The notes under the pieces were generated by a model that saw only the letters and a list, made by a program, of their open reading frames with translations, did not search any database and had not been told where the DNA came from. Made by a program: the position numbers and the translations under genes. DNA of 53,573 bases, taken from the NCBI GenBank assembly GCA_038750655.1, contig JBCDGZ010000035.1:1-53573 (forward strand). The letters run 5' to 3'. The stretch comes from JBCDGZ01 sp038750655. Lineage in GTDB: Bacteria; Bacteroidota; Bacteroidia; Chitinophagales; Saprospiraceae. Shown here one piece after another: positions 43,932 through 52,655 of this stretch (position 1 is the stretch's first letter; each line of letters starts with the position of its first letter).

Positions 43932-44936
43932 ATGAAAAAGATATTGATTATTGGGGGTACGCAGTTTGTTGGGCGGGCCATCACCGAAAAGCTGGTCCGG
44001 GATGGCCGCTTTGAGCTGCACCTGTTCAATAGAGGAAAGACCAATCCAGATATATTTCCACAGGTTAAAAAATTTAAGGGCGATCGCTATACCGATGACA
44101 TCTATCAGATTGAGGAGGAGCATTGGGATGTGATTATTGATGTAACGGCCTATCACCCCGATGCTCTGCTGCGGACCTTGAGTGCGGTCAAAGATCGGGT
44201 CAAGCAATATATTTTGATTTCGACGATGAGTGTTTACGATTTAGAGGATTATGAAGGGGTGGTCAAAGAAAGTCATCCCTTACTGGCTTGCAAGCAGGAA
44301 GATCGAAAGGCTAATGATGTGACAACCTACGGTGCGCGTAAGGCCGCCTGCGAGCGGGCCCTGCGTACGATGGCTGACCTGAATTTCCTCATCCTCCGCC
44401 CTATGCTGGTGGTCGGCCCCTACGACCCTTCCGATCGGCTTTATTACTGGCTCTACCGGGCGAAGAAATACGATGAAATCCTGCTGCCGGAGCAGGGCCA
44501 GCACCATATGGGCGGCTGGACCGATGTATATGACTTTGCGGAATTGGTGGTGCGCAGTATTGGCCGTACAGACCTGGAAAATGCCTACCATGTGCCGACC
44601 TTGGCCAGGGTAACGATTGATCAGGTCTTAAAGGAGGCTTGTGCCCAACTGGGGCGGACCCCTCGACGCATCGCCGCCAGCACCGAATTTTTGCAAGCGG
44701 AGGGGGTACGCCCCTGGGCAGATCTACCGCTCTGGGTGGGCGGCGATTACTTTGACTTTGATAACGAACTGCTGGTGCGCGACTTCGCCATCCGATTCAG
44801 TAGCCTAGAGAAAACGATTCAGGGGTGTATTGAGTATTACGAAAAGCTGGGCTGGCCAGAGCCGCACTACGGCATTAGTAGAGCGAAAGAGGAGGAATTG
44901 ATTAAGGCATTAACAGGAGACTATACATCGTACTAA
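43932..44936 (+). CDS. NAD-dependent epimerase/dehydratase-like protein (extended SDR)
   Basis: 334 aa, cytoplasmic. N-terminal Rossmann motif G8-G-T-Q-F-V-G14 ('ILIIGGTQFVGRAI') and catalytic-type Y133-x3-K137 ('YGARK') define an extended short-chain dehydrogenase/reductase. 'LRPMLVVGPYDPSDRL' is the usual substrate-side segment. The GGTxFVG form with this length resembles the atypical CSP41-like/isoflavone-reductase-like group rather than a classic nucleotide-sugar epimerase, so the substrate is not predictable. No associated sugar-biosynthesis genes are nearby. Confidence 0.85.
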   Translation: MKKILIIGGTQFVGRAITEKLVRDGRFELHLFNRGKTNPDIFPQVKKFKGDRYTDDIYQIEEEHWDVIIDVTAYHPDALLRTLSAVKDRVKQYILISTMSVYDLEDYEGVVKESHPLLACKQEDRKANDVTTYGARKAACERALRTMADLNFLILRPMLVVGPYDPSDRLYYWLYRAKKYDEILLPEQGQHHMGGWTDVYDFAELVVRSIGRTDLENAYHVPTLARVTIDQVLKEACAQLGRTPRRIAASTEFLQAEGVRPWADLPLWVGGDYFDFDNELLVRDFAIRFSSLEKTIQGCIEYYEKLGWPEPHYGISRAKEEELIKALTGDYTSY

Positions 44937-44940
44937 TTGT

Positions 44941-45335
44941 ATGGTTGCTGTGCTCAACTTTTCTTCAACACAAGAAAATATTGTGGTAAAAGGCATCGAG
45001 GATACCCTCCTTCTCAAAACTTCCTATCCTGAAGTGGGCCAATACAGAAGCCAGATTAATTTTCCGCTCTTCATCGCTTGAAGCTTGAATGGGAAAAAGG
45101 TGCTCTTCAATGGTGGAAAGGTCATCTACTCGATGAAAAACCTAAATCTGAGGTCAAAACTTATAAGGAATTTGATCAGTACCTGGGGACTTATCTGTCG
45201 CCCAACCACCGGTATTTTTTGTGCCAGGAAGATCAAGATGGGGATGAAGGGCATGGGTTTAATAAGTACAAGAATGCTTTGCTAAAGCGGAACCTTACTA
45301 TTTCATTCTTGAAAAAGCACTTATCGATCGATTGA
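44941..45335 (+). pseudogene. Small hypothetical ORF, possibly frameshifted
   Basis: An ORF opening at ATG 44941 runs 46 codons to a TGA at 45079. A second frame, open from 45060 and usable from TTG 45078, continues 85 codons to 45335 ('LEWEKGALQWWKGHLLDEKP', 'DQYLGTYLSPNHRYFLCQED'). Both pieces have coding-like composition and overlap at the break, which suggests one gene of about 125 codons with a single frameshift near 45065. Alternatively only the second ORF is translated. No family recognised, no signal peptide. Confidence 0.4.
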
Positions 45336-45363
45336 GTCATTGCACTTAACAATATACTAAACA

Positions 45364-45867
45364 ATGAAGGAAGGACTGATTATTTTAGGCAGCTCCAGAA
45401 GCCAGGGCAATACTCGCAAGGTCGTAGATGCCCTTCGGGAACGAACGGGATGGGACTTCGTAGATTTGAATGATAAGCAAATCGGCTATTACGATTATGA
45501 GTACCGCAATGCTGGTGATGACTTCATTCCTCTAATGGAGCAGCTGGTGGAGTATAAACGGGTGGTGTTTGTGACACCGGTGTACTGGTACTCGATGAGT
45601 GCGGTGATGAAGACCTTCTTCGATCGGATTACGGAGGTGTTGAAAACCCGCCGCGATCTGCGCTATGCGCTGGAAAAGGTGGCGATGGGCATGCTGAGTT
45701 CTAGCGAGTCAGATGATCGGATTGCGGGTTTTGAGGTGCCTTTTCGGGAATCGGCGGGCTATCTTCGGATGCCTTGGCTGGGCGATGCGCACATTTGGGT
45801 GGAGCAGGGGCGGCTGCCTTTGGCTGCCGTAGGCCGCTTGGAGGATTGGCTACAGGAATTGCGCTAA
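45364..45867 (+). CDS. Flavodoxin-fold NAD(P)H-dependent FMN reductase-like protein
   Basis: 167 aa, cytoplasmic. The phosphate-binding loop 'LGSSRSQGNTRKVVDAL' and the second flavin loop 'TPVYWYSMSAVMKTFFDR' are characteristic of the NADPH-dependent FMN reductase/flavodoxin family, where FMN is bound non-covalently between them. Such enzymes reduce quinones or flavins. Length is normal for the family. It lies 46 bases before the uricase homologue in the same direction, so the two may be co-transcribed; a shared redox role is speculation. Confidence 0.85.
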   Translation: MKEGLIILGSSRSQGNTRKVVDALRERTGWDFVDLNDKQIGYYDYEYRNAGDDFIPLMEQLVEYKRVVFVTPVYWYSMSAVMKTFFDRITEVLKTRRDLRYALEKVAMGMLSSSESDDRIAGFEVPFRESAGYLRMPWLGDAHIWVEQGRLPLAAVGRLEDWLQELR

Positions 45868-45912
45868 ATTCCTGTAAAACTTTGTACCTTCACTTCAACC
45901 AAAGCTTTAACG

Positions 45913-46764
45913 ATGTCAATACAACTCTCGGATTGCAGCTACGGCAAATCAAGTGTAAGAGTTAAGAAATTAATTCGCAAGGATCATCATCACGAGATTG
46001 TGGAAATGAAGGTTACGGTCCTTTGTGAAGGGGACTTTCAGGCGACTTACGAATCCGGTGACAACCGAGCTATCCTACCTGCGGATACACAGAAAAACAT
46101 GATTTATATCTTTGCTAAGACCCATCCGCTGAACAGTATTGAATCTTTCGCCTTGGCGCTGAGCGCTCATTTTCTGGAGGAAAATGCCCAGATAAGCCGG
46201 GTGACGGTAGAGGTGGATCAGCCGCTGTGGCAAGCCATCCCGGTTGGTGGTCAGGCCTACCCCTTCGCCTGCCAACGGGCCGGGAGCGAAGAGTGGTGCT
46301 GCCGCGTGGAGCGCAATCGCGATGGGCTGGTGCTCCGCTCGGGCGTCCAGCAGCTTCAAATTCTCAAAACTACCCATTCGGGCTTTGCTAATTTCAAACG
46401 CGATGCTTACACTACGCTCAAAGATACCAATGATCGGATGCTAGAAACGGTACTGACTGCCTGGTGGACTTACGGCGATATGGTGGAGGATTTTGTGCAA
46501 ACCCGCCAGGAAGTGCTTCGCCGTCTGCTGGAAACCTTTGCTACCCACGATAGCCTCTCGGTCCAACATACCCTCTACGCCATGGGCCAGGCCGCGATGA
46601 AGGCCGTCGCTGCTATTCAGCATGTCCAATTAGAAATGCCTAATCTATCCAACCTGGCCTTCGACTTCAGCCCCTTCGATCTGAGCGACGAGCGGGATGT
46701 ATTCATTGTAAGCAGTGAACCCCAGGGGGTCGTCCGGGGAACGCTCCGCCGCACCAATGCCTAA
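45913..46764 (+). CDS. Urate oxidase (uricase) homologue lacking two catalytic residues
   Basis: 283 aa, normal length, with alignable uricase landmarks: 'YGKSSVR' (K12 = Aspergillus K10), 'GDNRAILPADTQKN', 'KTTHSGFANFKRDAYTTLKD' (F158 = F159), 'DR' (R175 = R176), 'SVQHTLYAMG' (Q218 = Q228) and 'MPN' (N244 = N254). In cofactor-free uricase the catalytic relay is K10-T57-H256. Here the P-T-D-T motif reads P-A57-D-T, so T57 is Ala, and P-N-K-H reads P-N-L-S246, so H256 is Ser. Substrate-contact residues are retained. Uricase normally converts urate, O2 and water to 5-hydroxyisourate and H2O2. The gene may encode a weak, altered or non-enzymatic homologue. No other purine-degradation gene is nearby. 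Confidence 0.85.
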   Translation: MSIQLSDCSYGKSSVRVKKLIRKDHHHEIVEMKVTVLCEGDFQATYESGDNRAILPADTQKNMIYIFAKTHPLNSIESFALALSAHFLEENAQISRVTVEVDQPLWQAIPVGGQAYPFACQRAGSEEWCCRVERNRDGLVLRSGVQQLQILKTTHSGFANFKRDAYTTLKDTNDRMLETVLTAWWTYGDMVEDFVQTRQEVLRRLLETFATHDSLSVQHTLYAMGQAAMKAVAAIQHVQLEMPNLSNLAFDFSPFDLSDERDVFIVSSEPQGVVRGTLRRTNA

Positions 46765-46780
46765 AAAATATCAAAATCAT

Positions 46781-47986
46781 ATGAGAAGCTACCTGTTGTT
46801 ATTGACCCTTTTGTTGACCCTCTCGGCTTGTAATAGAACCAGTTTGAATGGTTTACTGTTGGGGGGGAGCGTTGAAGATCAGCAATTTTTCACACAAGTA
46901 CCCTTCGAGTTTAAAGGCAAAGAAATCATCATTCGCGCTAAGGTGAATGGGGTAGAGGGCCGATTTATGGTCGATACTGGTGCACCCAATGTGATCTCCA
47001 AATCCTTTAGAGAAAAACTAGGGCTGGAAGCGCTGCTGAAAAGGAAGGTGGGAGACTCTCAACTTAGGGAAAACAAAGAAGAGTTCACTCGATTGGATGT
47101 GGTAGAAGTTGGGGATTTGAAATTTCGAGATATAGGGGCGGTCATCATCGATTTACAACGGAGCAAGGAGATTGCCTGCTACCAATTGGACGGTTTAATT
47201 GGGGCCAATCTGATGCGTAAGGCGTACTGGCAGTTTGATTATCAACAACAGCAAATCACCATTACCGACCAGTACGAGCGATTAAACTTACCGAAGGATG
47301 CCATCACTATTCCTTTCAAACCCAAAACCCAAGGGACACCGCATTTGGAGCTGAGCCTAGCCAATCAAAAGGTCAAAACCCTCAAGCTAGATACGGGGTC
47401 TTCTGGATATATGGGGATCAACCGTCGTCATACGAAGAAAGCAGAGCAAAAATACAAGCTCCAAAAGGCAGTCGGCTACTCTAGCTCTGGCATTTATGGT
47501 GCTGGAAAAGATACAACGGTCTTATTTTTGGCGGACAGCCTTTGGATCGGCGGACAGCCTTTTACGAAGGCCCCCATTCGCTGCAACCGCTCTCGCTCCA
47601 ATACCCTGGGTAATCGTTTTTTTGAAGCCTATCAAATGACGCTTGATTGGGTAAATAATAAAATGTTTCTGGTGCCTAATCCGACTTTTGAGGCCAGTCC
47701 TCGCACCAGTCATGGTATCTACATACGCTACGGGGAGCAACAGCCAATCATTGGTACGGTAGTTATCGGCTCGGAGGCGATGCAGAAGGGGGTAGAAGCA
47801 GAAGATTTGGTCCTGGAAATCAATGGGATCGATACTCGCCAAATGGCGCATCGTGATTACTGTGATACGATGTTTGAAAGACGTTTTTTCCCAGAAGAAG
47901 GAAAACTCCGTCTGAAAATCCAAAAGCAAAAGACGGCGCAAGTACTAGAGCTGGAATTGGAGCAGTTTATGCTATTTGAAGAATAG
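46781..47986 (+). CDS. Bilobal aspartic protease-like lipoprotein with C-terminal PDZ domain
   Basis: 401 aa from ATG 46781, which gives a lipoprotein signal ('LLTLLLTLSAC'); an upstream in-frame start at 46715 would overlap the uricase gene. Two retropepsin-like lobes each carry an active-site triplet: D65-T-G in 'FMVDTGAPNV' and D204-T-G in 'LKLDTGSSGY', so the site can form within one chain. 'LDGLIGANLM' provides the expected hydrophobic-hydrophobic-glycine segment of lobe one. Residues ~300-385 form a PDZ-like domain ('GVEAEDLVLEINGIDTRQM'). Known relatives in Bacteroidota are periplasmic or outer-membrane-linked clan AA proteases of undefined substrate. The start lies 16 bp after the uricase stop, so the two genes are probably co-transcribed. 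Confidence 0.85.
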   Translation: MRSYLLLLTLLLTLSACNRTSLNGLLLGGSVEDQQFFTQVPFEFKGKEIIIRAKVNGVEGRFMVDTGAPNVISKSFREKLGLEALLKRKVGDSQLRENKEEFTRLDVVEVGDLKFRDIGAVIIDLQRSKEIACYQLDGLIGANLMRKAYWQFDYQQQQITITDQYERLNLPKDAITIPFKPKTQGTPHLELSLANQKVKTLKLDTGSSGYMGINRRHTKKAEQKYKLQKAVGYSSSGIYGAGKDTTVLFLADSLWIGGQPFTKAPIRCNRSRSNTLGNRFFEAYQMTLDWVNNKMFLVPNPTFEASPRTSHGIYIRYGEQQPIIGTVVIGSEAMQKGVEAEDLVLEINGIDTRQMAHRDYCDTMFERRFFPEEGKLRLKIQKQKTAQVLELELEQFMLFEE

Positions 47987-48064
47987 AATGCTGTACAAAA
48001 AGATGTAGATCTAAAAATACCGGCAAATTCTAATCGTTAGAGAGTCATCATCAAAAATCGTCTT

Positions 48065-48613
48065 ATGAAATTCCAATCGCTTTTCACCTGTCTTTTGCTA
48101 TTCTTGAGCCTCACTGTGCTGGCACAACCCGCCGCTGATCGTATCCCCACCGCCTCCGGCAGCGAAGAAATCGTCTTCATCGACAACTTCGAGTCCATCA
48201 ACTCCTTCGATGAACTCATCAAACCCTACGCCGGCAAAGTCATCTACGTCGACCTCTGGGCTACCTGGTGTGGCCCCTGCCGCCGCGAATTTCAATACAA
48301 AAAGCAATTGCACGATTATGCAGAAGGCAAAGACATCGTCTTTCTCTACGTCTCGCTGGATTCCAAGGCCAACAACTGGCGTCAATTTGTAGAGCAAAAT
48401 AAAATCACCGGCCACCATGCACTCGCCAATGATCAGCTGCGCGGCGATTTGGTCGGTCAATTCTACCGCAAAATCAATAAAGGCCGCAAAACCCTTTCTT
48501 TACCGACCTTCATCATCGTCGATAAAACAGGAAAGGTAGCCTCTAAGCGCGCTCCGCGCCCTAGCTCTGGAAAGCGACTGTACAGCCAGCTGGATCGCCA
48601 GCTCAAGTCCTAG
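48065..48613 (+). CDS. TlpA/ResA-like periplasmic thioredoxin
   Basis: 182 aa. Signal peptide at 1-20 (ends VLAQ). A thioredoxin/AhpC-TSA fold spans ~45-180 with redox motif W68-C69-G-P-C72 ('DLWATWCGPCRREF') and 'LSLPTFIIVDKTGKV' carrying the cis-proline. Such proteins reduce disulfides in the periplasm, for example during cytochrome c maturation; the target here is unknown. The gene ends eight bases from the convergent MOSC gene. Confidence 0.88.
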   Translation: MKFQSLFTCLLLFLSLTVLAQPAADRIPTASGSEEIVFIDNFESINSFDELIKPYAGKVIYVDLWATWCGPCRREFQYKKQLHDYAEGKDIVFLYVSLDSKANNWRQFVEQNKITGHHALANDQLRGDLVGQFYRKINKGRKTLSLPTFIIVDKTGKVASKRAPRPSSGKRLYSQLDRQLKS

Positions 48614-48621
48614 CGACCTAT

Positions 48622-49173
48622 TTAGCCCAGCTTTCTGACCACATCACCCGTCTGGATGGTTCCTTCTTGCACCACCTTGGCATTCAGTCCTCTGAGATGC
48701 AGTTCCTTGCCAACAGCGGAGTTGACAAATTTTACCGCATCCCGCCCAAAGCGCTCGACAAATTTCTTGCATCCATTGTGCGGCGGCGGCGTAATTTCTA
48801 TGATGGCCGACCCCATCTGCAGGCGGCTGCCCGGAGGCAGGTTGGCATCACTCAGGTCCATATCGATGTAGAGCTGGTCGCCCGCCAGGGGCCAGCGCTC
48901 CTTCGACTGAGCAATCAGCGCGATGGCTCGGGCATTCATAATGTTGAGCTGTTTCTCCGGATGGGCGGAGCCATCGGGAGTATGGCGGCTGCCCCGGCTG
49001 TGCCAGTTGTCGCCTTCCAGGCCTTCGGCCAAGCTCAGCTGGCCCTGTTCTAAGACCCTCCGCTCGCCTTCGGCCGGCCGACAGACGATGAGTTCCAATA
49101 TCCCTTCGGCTTTCGGGGATTGTAGGATGTGGGGGAGGCCTTGTTCTAGTTGTTGGGGGGTTAAATGAGTCAT
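48622..49173 (-). CDS. MOSC-domain protein
   Basis: 183 aa from ATG 49173 ('MTHLTPQQLEQGLP'). A longer open frame to 49317 would translate simple repeats into a basic Arg/Thr-rich extension and is rejected. Single MOSC beta-barrel: 'GLEGDNWHSRGSRHTPDGS' and 'IEITPPPHNGCKKFVERFG', whose Cys is the conserved candidate sulfur or molybdenum-cofactor ligand of the family. MOSC domains are linked to Mo-cofactor sulfuration and to detoxification of N-hydroxylated compounds. Standalone bacterial members like this (YiiM-like) are mostly uncharacterised. The repeat cluster upstream probably contains its promoter. Confidence 0.82.
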   Translation of the reverse strand: MTHLTPQQLEQGLPHILQSPKAEGILELIVCRPAEGERRVLEQGQLSLAEGLEGDNWHSRGSRHTPDGSAHPEKQLNIMNARAIALIAQSKERWPLAGDQLYIDMDLSDANLPPGSRLQMGSAIIEITPPPHNGCKKFVERFGRDAVKFVNSAVGKELHLRGLNAKVVQEGTIQTGDVVRKLG

Positions 49174-49180
49174 GGTTTTA

Positions 49181-49300
49181 CGCCTTTGGCGTTTTTGGTT
49201 GACGGTTGAGCGCCTTTGGCGCTTTGGTTGACGGTTGACGGCGAACGTAGTGGTTCGTAGCTCCGTACTACCGTCCACCGTCCACCGTCCACCGTCCACC
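49181..49300. repeat. Cluster of short direct repeats between MOSC and permease genes
   Basis: Two ~28-base copies (49181-49209 and 49211-49238) each start with CGCCTTTGGCG and end with GGTTGACGGTTGA. Further on, four perfect tandem copies of the 7-mer CCGTCCA occupy 49271-49298. The two families are partly complementary (GACGG versus CCGTC), so the region could fold. Confidence 0.85.
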
Positions 49301-49319
49301 CAAGATGCCACAGGCATCC

Positions 49320-51761
49320 CTACTCGTACCGCAAAGCCCGCACCGGATTCGCCAGCGCCGCCCGTACCGTTTGCGTGCTAATCGTAACAAAAGCGATGGC
49401 GATCACGAGCAGGCCCGTCAAGAAGGGGACCCACCAGGGGAAATCGATGCGGTAGGCGAATTCGTTCATCCACTCTTGTATGAAATACCAGGTCAGCGGG
49501 ACGGCCAGGATCATGCCGATGGCGATGAATCGGAGGAAGTCCTTGGCTAGGGTGGCCAGCAGCATGGGCGTGGTGGCACCGAGGATTTTGCGGACGCCGA
49601 TTTCTTTGAAGCGGTGTTTGGTAACCAGAGCAGCGAGGCCCAGTAGGCCAAAGCACGAAATCAAGATGGCGATGAAGGCAAAATAGATGATGATGCTAGA
49701 CAGTTGTTCTTCGCGTTGATAGGCATCGCTGAGGGTTTCATCCAGAAAGCTGTACTCGAAGGTTTTGCCGGGAAAGAAATCTCGCCATTGGCTTTCGATG
49801 AAGGCCAGCGTTTCGGGGATATTGCTGTTTTCCAAACGGACCCCAAAAAATCCGAAAGCGCCGGGGCGCACCTCTAGGATGAGCGGTTCGATGGCCGTAT
49901 GCAGGCTTTGGAAGTTATAATCTTTCACCACCCCAATCACCTTTCCCTCTTTGCCTTCCAGCACCATATTTTGACCAATAGCCTCTTCGGGGCTGTCCCA
50001 GTTCATACTTTCGACGGCTGTTTCGTTGAGGACAAAACTGCTGAGGTGATCGGTTCCATAAGATACATCGAACTCCCGGCCGGCGATGACCTCTATGCCA
50101 AAGGTTTCTACATAGTCATAATCTACGGCGGCTATTCGAGGGAAAAAGCCATCTTCTGCCTTAATCTCATCTGTCCATACATTACGTCCTACGGCACCTT
50201 GCCCCGGCAGTTGACCACATTGGGTAACGGCCTTGATATTGGGATTGCTGAGCAGCAGCTCATCAAAGGTATTCATGCGTTTGCGGACGCTGGCGTCGCC
50301 AGGGCGAAACAGCGCATTCATATTCATGGCATTATCAATGGGAATGGTGAGGGCCAGTTCTTTCTGAAAACCCATCGGGCGGTTGCGCATGTAGTTCAAT
50401 TGGAGGAAGATGATGGCCGCACCGCTGATGAAGGAGATCGCCGCCACGAACTGTAGGGTGATCAGGGCCTTTCGGATCGTGACTCCGCCGGGCTTGTTGC
50501 CAATATTACCCGTCTCATTTTTGAGGGCCGTGATGGCTTGGAATTTACTGACGAAAAATGCTGGATAGCTGCCCGCTAGTAAACCCGCAGTGATAAAGAT
50601 ACCGATGAAAAGTAAAAACATCAACGGATTCTGCCAGGGGGCGAAGCTCATCTCAAGGCCGGTAAGGCCGTTTAGGTAGGGCATGGTCAGCTGACTGATG
50701 ACCAGCGAAAGGATAAAGGCTAGGAAGCTGAGTACCATAGATTCGCCGATAAACTGTCCAATCAGAAGGCCCCGGCCGGCACCAAGCACCTTGCGAACGC
50801 CGACCTCCTTGGCGCGGTTCAGCGAACTGGCGGTGGAGAGGTTAACAAAGTTGATGCAGGCAATGAGTAGGGTGATCAGGCCGATCCCGATGAAGAGGTA
50901 AAGCCAGTAAGTGCTGGTGGTGGCCTCTGGCCCTTCGAGGTGAATATCTTTGATGGGAAACAGGCTGAAGTGTTGTTTGTCGGAGTATTCTTCAAAACCA
51001 TAACGCTTGATAAAGGCAGGCATTTTGGCATTGACGGTCTCCACATGACTGGCATCACTGAGCAAGATGTAGGTATTGGAATGGGTAGCGATCCAGTTTT
51101 TCTCCAAAATACGTTTGACGTTTTCGTGTGCATGGGGCGGCTCCACATCGATCATATTATCGTAGTGCACCAGCATTTTGAATGGGATATGGGATTGTTT
51201 TGGCCAATCTTTAAAGACGCCAGTGACATTGAAATTATCGGCTTCCCCCAGCTTGAGGCTCCGGCCGACGACATCGGTGCTGCCAAATAAGGTTTGAGCG
51301 GTTGTTTCATTGAGAATCACAGAGAAGGGACGATCCAATACCGTGGAGGCTTGCCCCTGGAGGAATTCTAGCGGAAAAATATCGGTCGTCGAAGAATCGG
51401 CGAAGAAGACCTCTTTAACCTCCATCTGTTTATCCGTACCACTGACCGTTACGCTAATGTCGCGTACAAAAATACGTGCAGCCGCTTCTACCTCCGGAAA
51501 GTCATTGACCATCGTCGGTCCCATTGGTGGGGGTGTTTGCTGCGAACTGATTTCATTGCTCGTCAAACTAATGTCGTATTTCAACACAAAAAGACGATCC
51601 TGATTGTCGTAGAAATTATCGTAGTTGCTCTCATGCCAAACATAGTGGATAATCAAGAAGCAGCAGGCCATACCAAGGGCCAGCCCAAAAACATTAATGG
51701 CAGCAAAGGCTTTGTGCTTCCAGATATTGCGAAAGGCAATTTTGAGGTAATTTCTGAACAT
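49320..51761 (-). CDS. MacB/FtsX-type ABC transporter permease
   Basis: 813 aa. The N-terminal 'MFRNYLKIAFRNIWKHKAFA' precedes TM1 ('INVFGLALGMACCFLIIHYV'). A large periplasmic MacB-like domain (~45-280) follows, then FtsX helices ('LFIGIGLITLLIACINFVNL', 'RAKEVGVRKVLGAGRGLLIG', 'LMFLLFIGIFITAGLLAGSY'), a second periplasmic domain (~435-680) and a second FtsX block ('IIYFAFIAILISCFGLLGLA', 'FKEIGVRKILGAT'). This eight-helix, duplicated arrangement of ~800 aa is a typical Bacteroidota efflux-type or mechanotransmission permease that needs a separate ATPase, which is not in the window. No adjacent adaptor (MacA-like) gene is present. Substrate unknown. Confidence 0.93.
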   Translation of the reverse strand: MFRNYLKIAFRNIWKHKAFAAINVFGLALGMACCFLIIHYVWHESNYDNFYDNQDRLFVLKYDISLTSNEISSQQTPPPMGPTMVNDFPEVEAAARIFVRDISVTVSGTDKQMEVKEVFFADSSTTDIFPLEFLQGQASTVLDRPFSVILNETTAQTLFGSTDVVGRSLKLGEADNFNVTGVFKDWPKQSHIPFKMLVHYDNMIDVEPPHAHENVKRILEKNWIATHSNTYILLSDASHVETVNAKMPAFIKRYGFEEYSDKQHFSLFPIKDIHLEGPEATTSTYWLYLFIGIGLITLLIACINFVNLSTASSLNRAKEVGVRKVLGAGRGLLIGQFIGESMVLSFLAFILSLVISQLTMPYLNGLTGLEMSFAPWQNPLMFLLFIGIFITAGLLAGSYPAFFVSKFQAITALKNETGNIGNKPGGVTIRKALITLQFVAAISFISGAAIIFLQLNYMRNRPMGFQKELALTIPIDNAMNMNALFRPGDASVRKRMNTFDELLLSNPNIKAVTQCGQLPGQGAVGRNVWTDEIKAEDGFFPRIAAVDYDYVETFGIEVIAGREFDVSYGTDHLSSFVLNETAVESMNWDSPEEAIGQNMVLEGKEGKVIGVVKDYNFQSLHTAIEPLILEVRPGAFGFFGVRLENSNIPETLAFIESQWRDFFPGKTFEYSFLDETLSDAYQREEQLSSIIIYFAFIAILISCFGLLGLAALVTKHRFKEIGVRKILGATTPMLLATLAKDFLRFIAIGMILAVPLTWYFIQEWMNEFAYRIDFPWWVPFLTGLLVIAIAFVTISTQTVRAALANPVRALRYE

Positions 51762-51833
51762 TAGGCAGAGGTTTAGGTGCTATCTAAAAGTAACGATTAG
51801 TAAAGGTAAAAGTTTGTCGTCATCTACAGCGGA

Positions 51834-52646
51834 TCAGGGTCTTTTCTTTCTTTTTTTCGCAAAATGAGAAGGCCGTTTAGGCTTTGACTTCCGCTTGCGA
51901 GGATCACGGGAAGCCTCTTCGGTTTTAGAGGAATTAGCAATCAGTTTGTTGATTTGCCCAATTTCTTGCTGCGTCAATTCTCGCCATTGCCCCACCTCTA
52001 ACTTACCTAGCTGTACATTCATGATCCGCACACGCTTGAGCTTGGTCACCTCATAACCCAAAAACTCGCACATCCTGCGGATTTGCCGGTTGAGGCCCTG
52101 AGTAAGAATAATCCGAAAGGTATGCTTGTTGATCGCAAAGACGGGGCAGGGCTTAGTGACAGTACCTAGGATAGGGATGCCACCGCTCATTTTTTTGATA
52201 AACGGATCCGTAATAGCAGGCTTTACCGTTACGATATATTCCTTCTCATGCTGGTTGCCGGCGCGAAGGATTTTGTTGACAATATCGCCATCATTGGTGA
52301 GAAAGATGAGTCCTTGAGAGGGCTTATCCAGGCGGCCGATAGGGAAGAGGCGTTCTGGATGGTCGATGTAGCTGATGATGTTCTTGCGCTCCTTGGGATC
52401 GGTAGTACAGACGATGCCGATGGGTTTGTTGAAGGCGATGTAAAGGGCCTTCGGCCGCTCGTCGATGGGCTTGCCATCAATGTGAACCACGTCGCCTGCG
52501 AAGACCCGATTGCCCTTACGCGTCGGCTCCCCGTTGATGGTCACCCGCCCCGCTTCAATCAGTGCATCAGCCTCTCTGCGAGAGCAACGCCCCGTACTGC
52601 TGATGTACTTGTTGAGGCTAATGGAGTTGTCGTTAGAGTGATCCAC
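51834..52646 (-). CDS. rluF: 23S rRNA pseudouridine synthase RluF-like
   Basis: 270 aa. An N-terminal S4 RNA-binding domain (~9-65, 'LNKYISSTGRCSRREADALI') is followed by the RsuA/RluF catalytic domain with D107 in 'GRLDKPSQGLIFLTN', 'NKILRAGNQHEKEYIVTV' and 'QGLNRQIRRMCEFLGYEV'. The last two match RluF, which makes pseudouridine at position 2604 (and 2605 weakly) of E. coli 23S rRNA, better than RluB/RsuA. A lysine/arginine-rich tail (~245-270) is common in this group and probably adds RNA affinity. Length and motifs are normal. Confidence 0.9.
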   Translation of the reverse strand: MDHSNDNSISLNKYISSTGRCSRREADALIEAGRVTINGEPTRKGNRVFAGDVVHIDGKPIDERPKALYIAFNKPIGIVCTTDPKERKNIISYIDHPERLFPIGRLDKPSQGLIFLTNDGDIVNKILRAGNQHEKEYIVTVKPAITDPFIKKMSGGIPILGTVTKPCPVFAINKHTFRIILTQGLNRQIRRMCEFLGYEVTKLKRVRIMNVQLGKLEVGQWRELTQQEIGQINKLIANSSKTEEASRDPRKRKSKPKRPSHFAKKRKKRP

Positions 52647-52655
52647 TGGCGGAGC

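Noticed and set aside
45967..45985. AATTAATTCGC match resembling the dispersed palindrome
   Set aside because: It lies inside the uricase coding sequence and has no second half; probably chance.
49174..49317. 48-residue N-terminal extension of the MOSC protein
   Set aside because: It would be translated from simple repeats; the MOSC fold begins soon after ATG 49173.
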